Assembly (NCBI GenBank): GCA_024362935.1
Contig: JANCRA010000030.1
Coordinates: 10,148,953-10,212,952 of the forward strand
Reading direction: 5' to 3'
Source: Setophaga petechia
Taxonomy: Eukaryota; Chordata; Aves; Passeriformes; Parulidae
DNA: 64,000 bases
Both the position numbers and the translations under genes were made by a program. Of this stretch, positions 35,061 to 48,858 are shown piece by piece (position 1 is the stretch's first letter; every line of letters begins with the position of its first letter). The notes beneath the pieces are model-generated. The model saw only the letters and a list, made by a program, of their open reading frames with translations, made no database searches and had not been told where the DNA came from.

Positions 35061-38000
35061 AGAGCTGCTCATACCCTGCACCAGGCTCTGCAGGGCTGCT
35101 GTAATGATCCAAAACAAAGCACTCGAGCCAGAGCCACTCACAACTACCATTAAGCAGAAAAGCACGAGTGTGAACACAAGGAAACACAAATTAATTGGCT
35201 TTTCACTGTCACAGATGCTGGGGCTTCCATCCCAGAAAGAGTCAGAGCAAACATATGCATCGCCTACTCGAACATATTTACTTTTAAATTTAAACTCCTC
35301 AGTTACCATCATTCCATGACAGTATCAAACTTCAATGACAGTTTTTTCTAACTGTAGTTCATCTGTTAGAAGTGCTTTAATTCACAGGGCTGCAGCTTTA
35401 CATGGTTTATCTTTTTAATTCTCCTTTTTCAAAATGTATAAATAAATACATATATGTGCAATCAAAATACACACACAGCTCCCTTTACAGACATTTTTTT
35501 GTCTTACTCTCCCACCAACAAGGTAAGATGAGGAAGGAAAACCCCAGCAAGGTCCACAGCTCCTCTAGCAGCTGCTTTAGAACACTTAAGTCACGAAATT
35601 TGACATTGAATGTGGTGCTGACACTGACACATCAGAAACTGAATTTTCAAACACAACTCAGAGCTCTCCTCCCCAGCTGCTCCTCAAGCAAAGATGAGCC
35701 CCGAGCAGAACCCTTCATCTGAGGGTCTCCAGCTTCTGAGGGTAACCTGAATTCTGTGTGAACAAATCCAAACCATGGCAATAACCAACCACCACAAAAC
35801 CTGGCTCTGTGACAGACTGTGCTCCCAGGAACCAGGGGGTGGAATAGGCTCCTTTCCCTGGCCCTGGCAGCTGGAATTCCTCTGATTCTGGTGTAGAAGC
35901 TAAAATATGATATGGAGGCTTTTATCTTTAAGTTCTACGCCTGTTTCTTGAATCTTTCTCTTTTCTTGTTATTCAGCTTCCTGTGGCAGTGAAATAATAC
36001 ACTTAAACAGACCAGGAAGATTATTTTAAACTATTTTTGGTCACTTTACACATTTTAAAGAATGCAAAAAGCACTGGTTGACAGCTGTTAGGGACTTGAA
36101 TGTTATTGCAAAGCAGCTGTTTTCATTTATTGAAAAAGTATTAATCTTTCTCCAAACTCACAGAACACTGAGCTAATAACTCTCCCTCTAACCTACGGAA
36201 AATACAGGTCACGTCTGTGCAATGCTGGCAGAAGGTTTTGTTTATAACAATTAAACTTGTAGAGCATTTTGTTCTTAAAAGGACTGAGCCTTTCTGGTCG
36301 GGGGATGTTTGCAGTCGGAGGCAGCTATTAAATAATAATCAGTAGCATGTTCACCCTGCAAAGAATTTCTACTTGAAATCAGACAAGATTAATCAGAGGA
36401 GACTTCTCTGTTCACTAGAAATTTCAGATGAAGAGAGGCTGACATGGACCAGGAGCAGGCAGGATTATTCCAACATTTCAGCATTTTATGTTGTTTAGTT
36501 TTGTCTCTCATCTCCTTCTAAGAACATTCAGTTTTTATATACTGACATCGATGCTTAATTTGTTTGAAAACAAAGCCTCTGCACACATTCTCTCTGCATT
36601 GTTATTTACTTTACATTAGTATTTATAGTCCATTCAGCTGAGCTCTGGAGGAGAAGGCAACTGGCATCCCAGGGAATGTGTTTGTGGAAGAGCAGCAGGA
36701 ATGAGACAGCTCACAGGCAGGGAGATGACTTCCAAGTGTACATATAGTTCCTGCACATATTTAATTTGAGAATCACCATGGCATCAAGATACATGAAGTA
36801 TCAAGGATGAAGTCACCATCTTTCCTATGTTCTTAAAATCGTAATCCATGCAAACATATTTTATAGGCAATATTGAGTGCAGGCTTTGGTGCAGATATAA
36901 AAAGCCTGATAAGATCTCCTTGCCTGCTGCACTCTGTGGGCTGCTGTCAGCCCCAGCCCCAGCTGAGCCTGGGATCAGAGCATGGGCTGTGCCTTCCACC
37001 TTGGAAGAACTGTGCCTGCCTTGGTCCCTCCGAGCCTGCCTAGAAAAGCAGATTTAAAGTGCACACCTACCACAACCCAGATTTCTTACATGTTAATGGG
37101 GTAACACATGAGGACTGGTGAAAGTAAGACCAGCAGAAACACACACCAGACTGACCGAGCAGGAAAATAATTTCCCAGTAAAGCAAATCAAGTTCCAGGG
37201 GTAATGGTGTTTTACAGTTCTGCAACCTGATCTGTATGACCTACAAAGCTTCCTCTACCAAGCTGAGGGTGGGATTTCAAGCATGCCCAACAGCTACCTG
37301 CTCCAGAAGTTAATGCTAACTGATCTCTGGGGAGCAGAACTATCCCAACTACTAAAACACCCAAATCTCACCTTCTAAAACAGCTTTTCAGGACTCGGTT
37401 ATTAGAGCTGTTCAAAATCCAGACAGCACAGTATCTGACATTTTTACTGATAAATTCAAGGAGAACAGGAAGTTCTTATGCTCCCAATCTCCAGCACGTG
37501 AGTTCTTTTCTGCAGATCTGCCACGCTGCAGAGAGATTTTATATTTACACCATCAGCTGCTGAAGTGCACAAAGAAAGGAGATGCAGGCATGGCAGGATT
37601 ATACAAAACAATCCTTCAACTACCTCTGGACACGAGGGTTCTCCAAGGGCTGTTATCCCAGTGCCTGAGCTGTGCTGTGCCCAGCCAGTCCCTGTGGCAC
37701 TGCTGGAGCTTCCAGCTCCCCTCTCTGTGCCCATCCTCGGCTCCTTCTCTCCCATCTGAGCTATTTTCAGAAAACCCTCTTGCATGAGCAATGCCCCTGA
37801 GCCCCCTCAAGGTGGCCCATCCTGGATTAGACCAGTCTCCCCTAGAAGCTCATCCCAGAGCTTTATTTCCAGCCCTCCCATGAAATACGCCCGTGCAATA
37901 CACGCTGCTGAGCACGCAATAGGTTAAACAAATTGATGATAAAGTATTCGACTTCGTTAGTTTTCATTACCATAAGAAAACATCAATTACATTTTCTATT

Positions 38001-41000
38001 TTATGAGTGTACACAGGGGAATCCATTACAGTAAGGGAGAGGCTGTACGACTCCTTCTGCTGCTTCTCTCCTCAGCAGAAAGAACAGTTTGTTTTTAGAG
38101 GCAGTGACACCAGCCCAGAGGAAGGGAAGGCACACTGGCATATCTGCATAGACAGCTCCTATCCTGATTTATCCAGCCTGGCTCCAACTAATTAAACATC
38201 TGCCTCAACGACTTCCTCTGCAGATTTATCTTCTCCAGTATGCAGCACTGACTGGTTGTTACAGGCTTTTTCCTAACTTGCAGCCATTCCTGTGCTTCTC
38301 CCAGTTGGGGGTTTGGGCACGTGGCAGGAGAAGATCCAGGGCTCCCGTTAACCCCTGTGGGTGCCTGTGGTGGGACAGGTCACCAGGTGCCACAGTCCTG
38401 CTGCAGGGCAAACACGTCCTCTAGGAGAGGACTCAGGGCCAGGCTCCCTCAGCTACAGCACATCCAGTTACTTCACCACCTGCACTTCCCCTTGGCTGGC
38501 CCAAATATTGTTATTTAAAAATGGTCAGAGTTCATATGTCAAAAGCCCTGAGACACTAAGAAAGAAGAATTGCAAGGAAGGTGAAATAGTTTGAACAGTT
38601 TGCAATAATTTTATCTAAATAGAGCTAGGCACAGTCAGAATATTGCTGCTGTTTTTTCAGGCCCCTTTCTATGAAGAAAATCTAGCCCACTTCTGTCTCT
38701 TACTGATCAGTATTTTGCTGCAACAAATAATCTTTACTGGCTGAACAAAGTATTTAGAGAAAACTAGCCTAAAACCTCTAGTTATGCTGAACAACCCTTC
38801 CCAATTGTACCACAGGAATTCCTCAAATTTTCCTCACCCAAAGTAGCCAACCCAGGTTTGCATTTTCCTATCAATTCAGGACCAGTCTGAAAAATGTCCT
38901 GTATGTAAGTCAGTGGTGAAAACAGATCAGAAAGCAACTGCTTCTACCAGTACTTGACAACAGCATAAGCTGTAATGCAATAAATTCATCTGTTGTGAAA
39001 AGGCTGATCTGGAGGCCCATTTCAGACAGGCAGAAAAGCTCATGGGCATTTCTGTTTTATTAAAATAATCCAAAAACTTTAAATAAACACATTCAGCCTA
39101 TTTTTAGTCACGACTTTTTAAAAATCAGACCAATCAGCTTTAAAGGAAACCTTGCTGAATGAGGAGAAATGTTTCTCCTAAATAATGTCTTATCTTTTAT
39201 TCAGAACTTTGACATCCTAATCCACTGGTTAATGATGACCTGAAGCACCCTAGCCCAGGCCTGTGCTGTGCTAATGCTCTGATCTGCAATTCCATTTATC
39301 CCTGCATCTCCCAGGGACAGCGAGAGGCACATCCTCTGCAGTGGTGAGGGATCTGGGGGTAGGTGAGAAATGATGGCAGAATCTTTCCTTTTACTCCTGC
39401 TGCAGTCTCTCTGTGCCCTCTGTGGTGGCATCCTGAGCTCTCCCTGCCCTCACAGCACGGCCAGCCCGTGGCAGATGGGACTGGCACAGCCTGGCTGGAT
39501 CCAGAGGGACCCCTCTGTTCACAGAGCTACAATTGCTGCTGCTTTAAGGATAACAGCAAGACCTTCCTAAGCCCCCCCATCCCCCTAAAGCCTGACAATC
39601 CACATTTTGGGAGAGGGATGTAACTGGGAATAAGGAAAGGTTTGGATAAGCTAAGTTAATGTTAACAAAAATTTCTGATACATCCCTATATACCCTGTTC
39701 CTGAAAAGGGTTCTGAGCAGGAGGGCCAAGGCAGCAGAGGTGAATGTATTAGCTGAAGGAAGAAATGCCAGATCCATTCTTTCTCTAAACTACCGAGCAA
39801 AAATAACAAAGTCAAAGCAGAATCAAATTTCAAATGGACAAAGAATAAAACATCTGTTACACGAAGGGGGGAAGCAGTTTAAAGACTGAGCTAAGTGAAT
39901 CCTTTAGCAACCTCCCTTCAGGGAAGGGAAATCTGACCCCAGGAAATAAATAAAAGTCACCCAAAAAGTGAACAAAAGAGGTGTTTGAAAAAACCCCACC
40001 ACCATTCATCGCCGCTAACGACTTGTTCATTATGAGTGATGATGGATAAAGACTTCTCACGCTGAGATGAAATCAAGATTTATATGCATTGTTTCCTCTC
40101 CCAACTTGTGGGAAGATCATCATCATTTAATTCTATCTCTGCGGCCAGCGATGGGCATCCAGAGAGCAGGTTATCACACGGCGCAGTCAGCTGGCAGGGC
40201 GCGAGTGCCGCTGGCACATCTGGAGCAGCCGGCCTGAGCGATGGCTGCTGGCCACCCTCCAAATTGCTGCAGGCTGCCGGGGCTCCTCTCCACCCCCAGC
40301 ACTGCTCCTCTCCTCCTCCCCCCACCTTTTTTTTTTTTTACGAGAATCAGATTTTCATTGCTCCATTCAATTGCTCTTCTCTGCCATTTTTTACAGCTCT
40401 TATCGTTCCCTTGGAATATGGCCTTGAGACAGCTCATCCGTGTCCTTCACTGTGTTATCTCTTCTAACTTTTATTAAAACTTCAGCTCTCATCTGAAGAT
40501 AGCTAATTAAATCCATGACAGATTATACACGCATTTAAAAACTGCACTGAACTACTTTTTCTAAGGAGAACGGGGTTTATTTTCTTTTCCCATAGTTAAA
40601 ACTGAGGGTGTATAAGGAGGTTTCATTCATTTACAAAGACAAGATCCTTATCTTTCCCACTATATAGATGGGTTTATATTAAAGTTCCTTTGTTGCGTGA
40701 CAAGACTCAGTGCAATTTCTCTCAGTAATTATTTCTTGTTGCTGGAAAGATCTCTCAGCCTTATACTTCTGAAATATATACACTAACATATATGTGAATG
40801 CACATCTACCCCTCAGAAAAACATTGTTTAAAATAGAAATACGAGCAGTGTACATTTTCCTTTTTTAAGTGTTCATATGCCTTAACTATAACAGCACTAT
40901 TTGGATAACATTGCAGAAAGTAAATTTTTCACTACAAGTAACAACGAATCCTTGAAATTATTTAAAATCACACTAAGTATAATTTTCTTACATAAATTAG

Positions 41001-41337
41001 AAGTATATATACAAACTCTATCATGGGCTGGACTTGCTGCACTTCTACCCATCATCCCAAATTACCATGAACTGGTCTTGAATGCAAATAGCTTTGTTAT
41101 CATAAATAAATATTTGCAGGAATGGATATACTGCTCTGCAGCAAACATTATGCAGCTCCTGCACTGCCAGCTTTGTGCCAGCATGGAGAACACAGACCTG
41201 TGCACAGAACTGCTGTGAGCGGGGCTGGGACACAACCCCCCAAAACCTGAGCAACGTTCACAACAGTTAAAAAGAGATATAAAATATACTCGTGGAGAAA
41301 ACACCCTGCCCTCTAGAAAATACAATAAATAACCCAC

Positions 41338-41447
41338 CTGAGCCTCTCTGTGATCCCTTCCTTCTCTTTAAGGCCTTTTGTAAGATATCCTTCATGGTGA
41401 CCTTCATACTGTCCACCTGAATAAGTGAGAATCCATGAGCAGCATTT
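41338..41447 (-). CDS. MAPKAP1: MAPKAP1 coding exon: start of Ras-binding domain
   Basis: This 110-nt exon encodes about residues 283-320: one base finishing Ile, then [12 protein letters not shown] through KRRKGSQ, and a final G. The acceptor is TGTCTTGCAG|AA and the donor TCAG|GTGGGT. It begins the Ras-binding domain. The pair of arginines in KRRKGSQ aligns with human R311/R312, reported as important for Ras binding. Changes from human are seen at the SMK triplet, in ILQKAL and at the end (RGSG in place of KVSG). The exon ends in phase 1, the same phase as the following 108-nt exon, so that exon can be skipped without breaking the frame. Confidence 0.96.
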
Positions 41448-44267
41448 CTGCAAGACAGATGCACATGCAGTTTTACAAAACAATCATCACTGGCAGCTCC
41501 CCGCAGCCCTCGTTAGCTTCAAGCAAAGCACTCGTTAGGCACACGGTTAACGAAGTTGGGCTGGAAAGGGAAGTTAAAAGGAGAAACCAAGCAAACTGCC
41601 TGAGCAAGGCAGAGACAAAACCAGCCAAAATGGGTTGAGATTTAAGACAAGAGGTGTAAGGATTTTCCTAATTTATTGTTATTTTTGATCTCTTGGCGTT
41701 CAGCATTAGAAGGGAAAAATGAGCCAGTGTACCTGGGGGGCTCCTCATCTCCTCAGCTCGTGTCTGTGCTTTGCAGCACACAACAGAAAAGCAGTTTGCA
41801 GTGGCATGTTCACCCGTGTCCCACACGTAACAAACCCTTAGGGACAAGGGGCAGCAGACCCCTCAGTGACAGCAGCTTTGCAGCACTACCAGGGAATTGC
41901 TCCAATGCATTACTCCCAGCCTAACGGGGCTCCTTTGGACACGTGCTTGTGAACACAATGGCACAAAACCTCCCAGAAAGATCCAAGGCAGGGGGTCCTG
42001 GTCCTGACCATCACCCATGGGAGAGGCCATGCAGGGGAAGGACTGCAAAGAGCACGGGGAGAGCTGTGGGGGACACTGCTCACAGGCACCGAGAAGGGCA
42101 TCCCTGGGGAAGCAGAGAAGGTGACAATATAATAGAAGAGACTCTGAATGAGCAGATGAGTAAATTTTGCCCCTTAGCCCTCGCAGTCACTCTCGGCTCA
42201 TGTCAGTAGATGTCACTGCAGACAGTTCCAGGGAAATCCGAGAGCTGAAGGCTCCCACCGGAGAGATTGCTCTGCATGGAAAAAACTGGTTTGCAAAGCT
42301 ATTTGGGCAGGAGGAGGAGCCTTGTATCTGGCAACCAGGAATTTTAATCAGGGAGTACAGCTCTATATGAACAGCACAGCTGGAATATTTTTAAAAGCAA
42401 CTGGCAGGCAAAAGCAATCCAAGCAACGCAAGTACATCCTGCAAAACAAACCCATATTACATGTCACTTTGAGACACAAATCTGGGACCAGAGGCTGGAG
42501 CTCAGGTCACATCAGACACGGCATCCCCAGCCCGCGGTGACCCAGCCAGGACAGAGCCCTCGCCCCTCACCGCTCAGGGCACTGACTGCAGCGTGACCCA
42601 GGGGCCAGGAGCCCCTGCCTGGCCACGTGCTGGTCACAGCTCGGTGTCCTGGGGGCCACTCGTGCTCCTGGGAGCAGCAGCCAAGCCTGGGCTCAGGAGA
42701 TGTCCCCCCTGTCCCCCCTCACTGGTGTGAGATGCTGTTTCCCTCTCCTCGGTTCTGCGTTGGTCTCATCTGAATTTCATTTTCAATTCCCTTTGTTCCT
42801 GGCAAAATGAAACTGCCTAAAAGCCCAAATTTATGTTCTCCAGACCATTTATTATTTATAACTCTATCTTACTCGTCTTCAAACCAAATAATCCCAACCT
42901 TTTCATGCATCTACGTTTCCCTCTGTTTCTGCCGCGTGTTCAGCGCAGCAGGAGCAGAGCTGAGGGAGGGAGTGCCACTGCAGGTGACACTGCTGTCCTG
43001 GGAACAGCCCCAGGGCTCGGGGGCTAACGCCTGCAATGAGCAGAGATCTTCCCCAGCACTTCACTGAGGAGCAATTTCCCTTGAAGCTGCTATGGAGCAG
43101 CAGCTTCATGACCTGCACGAGCACCACACACCTGCCCTTTACCTGGCCAATGCCTCGCTTCCCAAAAGCCTCACAGCTTCAGCCCCAGCTGACCTGCTGA
43201 GCAAGATTCAGTGGATTCTTTAAAGTGAAAAACCTATTCTACAGTTATAATCACAAAAAGGAAACTACCTTTGTGCCTTTATTTAAACAACACAACGTTT
43301 CTCATTGAAGTGCTGCATGAAAAGCCCTCCATGCTGGACCAGACCATCACAACACCTGGTTCCTCCAGGTAATTCATACGATGCTCTGCAATATCTACAG
43401 GAATTTTCCAGAAAACTCCAACCAAAGTACAGGGAAATAAATTAAAATATTCCAAGGAAAAAAGAAATTGCAAAGGCAACAGAAGGCTTCCATAACCCGC
43501 TATGGCCAAAACAACTGGAGTCACAATTGTCCCCTTTGTACAAAACGCTTTTCAACATTGTTCACCCCAAACAGAGCAGGGCCTGCAGCCCCCTTCCCAC
43601 TGGGCACAGAGTGGCCATTGGCAGATGGCCCCAGCTCAGGGCTGCTCACACTCCCACGATCAGGAACGTCCCAAAAATGGAAGATTGTGTCTCAGTTCCT
43701 GACACTTCAGCTGCTGAAGAGCACAGGCTGCTGCGATCCCGCCCGTGTTCCGGGCTGGCCCGGCTCAGCCGGTTCTTTCCATTGAGCAGCTGGCCTGAGA
43801 ACTGTCAGGCTGATTTCCCTGACACTCCATTACTAACCCCTGCCCGAGCCACGGCCATTCTTTGCCTCAGAAGCTGGATCTCATCCCAGAACAATCTTTG
43901 AAAGTTTATTTTACTGATCAAAGCAAAATAAGAAAGCCTCTGTGTTTGGCTATATTTAGTGTGCGAGCCGTGAGTGAGTGCTTGGCAGGAGCGCTGGGAC
44001 GCAGAGCGCGCCCCGCTTTTGTAAACTCTTGGCTGTTTGCTCTGGAGCAGAGCCAGAGGGGCTGGACCCCCACCCTGCTCCAGCTGCTCCCCTCCCTGCC
44101 CCGGCTCCCCTCTCACAAGGCACCACCACGTCAGAGCAACATTTCAGCACTCGGCAACCCCACACATCTGAGTCGGGGCGGACGTAAGCCCAGACCAAAG
44201 AGCCCCTGCCGTCATCCTGGGGCCAGGCCAGAGTCAGGGCACGTTTCCGTGCCCAGAGGAGAAGCCC

Positions 44268-44545
44268 CGTGGAATCACAGATTAGCTCGGGTGGGAAGTG
44301 ACCCCTGGAGATCCCCCTGTCCAATCCCCTGCCCAGGCAGGGTCACCCGGAGCAGGGGACACAGGAACGTGGCCAGGTGGGTCTGGGACGTCTCCAGAGA
44401 GGAAGACTCCAGCCCCTCCTGGGCAGCTGTTCCAGGGCTCTGCCACCCTCCATGGAAAGAAGTTGTTCCTCACACTGAGGTGGAACTCGCTGTGGTTCAG
44501 TTTAAGGCCACTGCTCCCTGTCCTGGCACTGGACACGCTGCCAGG
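44268..44545 (-). mobile_element. CR1 LINE fragment, 3' part
   Basis: On the plus strand it reads GGAATCACAGATTAGCTCGG, GTGGGAAGTGACCCCTGGAG, then CAGCTGTTCCAGGGCTCTGC and AAGAAGTTGTTCCTCACACT, the typical reverse complement of CR1 from its 3' end inward. Truncated, no intact frame. Confidence 0.85.
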
Positions 44546-47500
44546 GCACTCAGCACCGGAGCTTCTGGAGCGCCACCAACCCAGCACAGCCCTGCCTGGT
44601 GTGGCCACAGCACAGCAGGCTGGGCTGGAGAAACACACACCCACCTCAGCCCACCCCTGCCCAGCATGCTCTGCCCTGGCCGTGGGCATGGACTGTCCTC
44701 ACTCAGCCCAATCCCAGCACATCCCTAATTGCAATCACTAACAATGTGTTTTACCTCCCTCTGCTAAGGTGTGACACCTTCCTTTTAGGTCAACACACTG
44801 AAAATAGGACAGACAAGCAGATGCTGGTCAATCAATTAAAAGTGCTGTTTGCAAATTGGAAGCCAAAGAAATTCCTTAGCTTGTATTTTCTGTCATTTTG
44901 CAAAAACATACCTGGGTGACAAGGTTAAATCAAGCAAAGGAAATCCCTGGCACTTATCATCCACAGGCATTACTGATAAATTGTGCAGTGGAGGAATAAA
45001 GGATTACCTTCTGTATTTTTTCATTACACTTTTCTTTTGTTACAGAATACATAAATCCATTGTGGCACAATGTAATATGTATCATCGTGCTACACCTGTG
45101 GACGTTTCATAACGGCTGCCATGTCTGTGCAGTCAGGAATGATAAGTGAACCACCCGTGAATGTTAATGATAGTGATCATTCTGCAGTAACTTGGCTTTC
45201 CATCTTCTTTTACAGCCTCCGTGCTGGAGCCAGGGTGGCAAGGTTCAGGAGAGGGAAAGGGAAGCAGCAGCACAGGCAGAAGCTCTCCTCGTGGTGCTGA
45301 GGTGCCACAGGAACAGGCAGGGTCCCTCCTTTTGCCACAAAATAAAACCCACACTGAAAGAACAAAGGGTTTCTGCTCTGAATGAGAACTTTTTGAAAAG
45401 CTCCTTTCCAATCTAGAGTAATTTTTTAAATTTTTGATTTTTTTTTCTTAACACAGAAGTGGAATTTACTTTCCAGAAGTGAATTTATAGCACTTAAAGC
45501 TCACTGCATAACCAGCTGGCACGGCTGGAAGCGCCTGGGAGTGACTAATAGCAATTTCCACTTGATCAGCACAAAGTCAGACTTAAGACTCAAAATCCCA
45601 GTTGATGCAATGGACTCACCTTAAGCTGAGTAATTTTTAAGATAAAGTGCACAGTGATAGGAACTGGACTAACTAATACCAGCCACAATTTTTATTCTGA
45701 GCCTAAATTACCTGCTTTTGTGCATCTCAGATTGGCCTTGCATAGCTCTGTGCACTACTGAGTTTAACTGGCTGCATTTTGGCACCACTATAGCAGTCCT
45801 TAGCCCTCTATCAGGTGTTCTGATGCCCTCCTACTCCTCCCTCTCCACTATTCTGAGAGCCACATTCTTAATTTTGCACACACATTAATTGTCTTAAATT
45901 TAATATGAATATTCTAAAACGTACTTTGCAGATTACCCACCCCCATGTACAAATCAGGAACAGGCCTTTTGGGGACTGCTTCTGGAGTCCAAGAAAAACC
46001 ACATTTCAGGGCTTTGAACTGAATTTGCAAATGCACAATGCAAGTCTGGTATATTAAAAGGGTTTCAAACCTTAAACTATCGGGTATGGCTTTGAAAATT
46101 TGTATATAATAGTCAAAGCAATTTAAGTACAATATCAAAACAGAAAAAAGTGCTACAGAGCAGAAGAACTGGATGCCAAATTTCCTCTGTGTGCCAACTG
46201 GCAGCTGAGCTACAGCTCCTCGAAACACCATTAGATCGAGTGTGTCAAGTTCCAATAATAAAATTTCCAAGGGAAAAAGCCCTAACGATGGCACAGATCT
46301 ATTTTAAGCCTTTCAGGTATGACCTCAGCACCTCAAGAAGTCTGCATTTCCACTGATGTGGTGCTTTGTTTGCTCTCCCTGACAAACCCCCCGGAAGGAG
46401 AGCGGGGCCCGTGCGGGTGCCGTGCCTGGTGTTGGACAAAGCTCTGCTTTCCACAGCAGCCACCTTCCAAAAACACAACTGGCTAGACTAATGGGCAGGG
46501 AGCAGCCAGAACGACTGCCCTCCTTCTTCTCCTTGTGTAACTTTGCCAGAGTCCTTGGAACTTGCCAAATTCGGTCATGCCTGCTTAGCTTGCTCGACTG
46601 ATTGTGCCAGAAAAGAAAATAAGACACAGATGTATTTGAGCTCTTTGAGATGCCAGTAAGAGCGACAGCTAATGGCTTCATTTCGACCCTCCCCTACCAG
46701 CTGGGCACAGGTGGGGGGATAATGAGGTCCCTCTCCCTAATCAAACTCAATTATTTACTACTCTGTACAGCCACAAAGACATTCACATCCAGCTCGGAAT
46801 ATAAACTGCACTGTGGGCTACTTCCAGCCACCACCTCTGGGTATCTACAACTAACTCGAGTGGCTCAGAGTTTGCCTTGGCAGGAGTTGAGGTGTACAGA
46901 GTTCTGCAGACTGTTTCCGCTCAAACATGTCCTGCAGAAGGGGGTCCCTGGCGGGGCCCCACCGCGCTCGGCCCGCGAGGAGGAGCAGGGCCCCAGCACG
47001 GAGCTCCTCACAAGCACCAACATTTTTCAACAGTGATTCAATATTAATAAACATTGCAAGTCACAAGGCTGACATGGCAGCAGCTGAAGTACTTCAGCAC
47101 GAGGAGGAGAAAAAAAAAAGAGATGCAAAATATAAAACCACAATTACATGCACCGGTAGGGTGACAGGGGAGGAAGAAGACATAGAATTTACAGCAAATC
47201 CCTACAAAAATAAGACAGCACACACATGTAAACTCACAGAGGTAACAACCTTTTGATCAAGTGATGATCAAGTAATTCTTTATTCTAGGGGACACATTAC
47301 AAATTCTAGTTTAAACCTAGCTATTTACACAGTAATCACAAGCCATTTAAAATTAAAATGTGGATGCTGGCACCACCAAACTGACCCTTTCAGAAGAGCC
47401 CTGCTTCTGATGCAGCTGTCCTATTTCTCCTCAGCAGCACCTTCCAAGCCAGAAGGAAGCTCCTCACATCAGCACAAATGATGGTAAACCAAAAGATTTT

Positions 47501-47582
47501 GCATTTTTCTGCAGGCCCTGCAGCTGGACCCTTCTGCTGCCAGCTGCAGGCAGAGCTCTGCTGGGCAGCCCTGGACCCTGCC

Positions 47583-47705
47583 GAGGTGTCTGGGCTGCCA
47601 TGGGAAGGGCAGTGCCACCTCTATGAGCCAGCCCCAGACCCCACTGAGGTCTCTGGGCCCCCATTGGAAGGGCAGTGCCACCTCTGTGAGGCAGCCCCAG
47701 CCCCT
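47583..47705. repeat. 63-bp tandem duplication
   Basis: Two copies beginning GAGGTGTCTGGG (47583) and GAGGTCTCTGGG (47646), both containing GGAAGGGCAGTGCCACCTCT. Period 63 bp. Confidence 0.8.
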
Positions 47706-48642
47706 GACCCACACCTGGTCACTGCAGTGAGCACTGAGCCCAGCTCAGGCACCCAGGACAGCTCTGGGGGGATCAGCTGGGGAAGGGCACTTTATCCAAA
47801 ACAGAAATCAGCAACAATTTAGAGATGTCTATTGACAATGACCTCCCCTTCCTCACCATGGCCTCAGTGCAGCACAGCCCAGCATCTCAGCCTTGAATAA
47901 CTTACTTTGAACATTGGGGCCAGAATATTTTATTTCCCAGTGCCCTGATGCAGTGGAACAAAGTGAATGTGGCCTTTGGGAATACACGTGGGATTTCTGA
48001 CAATGGCTTTCTGTAGGATGCTTTGCAACGTCGCTAAGAAACACAGTACACAATAAAGAGTATAAAAGCTAATTAAATAAGCCAGATTTTTTCAAAAATG
48101 TCTGATTATTCAGAACTAGAAGCAGCTGTAGTGTTAAGAAATGTAAGTAATGTCCAATAACCAGGAAAACCTTATTAGCATTTTCATTTCAAGAGCTCCA
48201 AACATGAAATATTTTTCCCAAGTAAGAAGTGGCTTATGCTCCTGGCATTTTGTTCTAGTAATTAAGGCCTTCTGATGGTTTAAGAGATTTTTCATTCACA
48301 AGTAAAGAAAAATAAAAGTGATCAAGCACAGTATGTATCCCTACTTCACTGATAAGGACATAGCAAATTCTTCTTGATCTATGAGTCAGACAGCTGAGGT
48401 CTCAGGGGTGGGTGGGGTGTCCCTCACCAAACTCCTCTGCACTTGGGAGGGGAATGTCCAGTCCAGCTGGTGGGCTTGCTTACTGCTCATTTCTCACTGT
48501 TACTGAGCCCCACTGCAACTATTTGTGTATAAAAACACTTGTTCCACTGCAGAGCATCCCCAGGGGGTGTGGAGCCGGGCTGTTGGTGCAGTCAGGAGGA
48601 GGAGGAGGAGGAGGAGGTGGCTGTGCCCAGCCAGGTACTCAC

Positions 48643-48819
48643 ATGCGCACGAAGAGCGACTGCTTGGCGGCCAGCCCTGGGGACGAGTACTTCTCCACCA
48701 GGGCCAGCGTGCTGAAGCCAAACTTGTGGATGGGCTCGTTGGAGTCCAGGGGCGGGAAGTCCGTGTCCACCTCGCCGTCGTCCTCGGCGATGTGCAGGCA
48801 GTAGGCGCTGACATTGTCA
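48643..48819 (-). CDS. MAPKAP1: MAPKAP1 coding exon: CRIM domain, second half with acidic loop
   Basis: This 177-nt exon encodes about residues 225-283. It begins with T, completing the Asn codon, then [18 protein letters not shown], and ends LFVR plus AT of an Ile codon. The acceptor is CTCTCGTTGCAG|TG and the donor AT|GTGAGT. The acidic run [10 protein letters not shown] corresponds to the CRIM loop known to contact AGC kinase substrates, and it is fully kept. Only about three changes from human are seen, near the KYSSPGL segment. The exon is very GC-rich at third positions, unlike the AT-rich exons near the 3' end. A CTGAT branch-point match lies about 18 nt before the acceptor, and a 1-kb minisatellite ends about 40 nt before the exon (see findings). 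Confidence 0.97.
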
Positions 48820-48858
48820 CTGCAACGAGAGTGCCATCAGCACAGCCTGGGGGCAGCA

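Larger units (their letters stand above)
26539..41337 (-). other. MAPKAP1: MAPKAP1 intron (14.8 kb)
   Basis: The longest complete intron here. It holds a GATA-motif block (29520-29900), a probable old LINE remnant (30690-31160), a CR1 piece (31460-31620), two adjacent 20-bp minisatellites (34129-34666 and 34841-35060) and a T run (40328-40340). AT-rich unique DNA around 32560-32900, 36000-36640 and 40080-40330 may be regulatory. No gene is recognised. Confidence 0.85.
41448..48642 (-). other. MAPKAP1: MAPKAP1 intron (7.2 kb)
   Basis: It holds a CR1 fragment (44268-44545), a 63-bp duplication (47583-47705) and a GGA run (48595-48617) close to the donor of the CRIM exon. 46480-47250 is unique sequence with candidate regulatory character. 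No gene is recognised. Confidence 0.85.

Noticed and set aside
33747..35312. 521-codon open frame on the minus strand
   Set aside because: It runs through two stop-free 20-bp minisatellites; the peptide is the repeat read in rotating frames, with no domain and no codon signature outside the arrays. It lies inside a MAPKAP1 intron.
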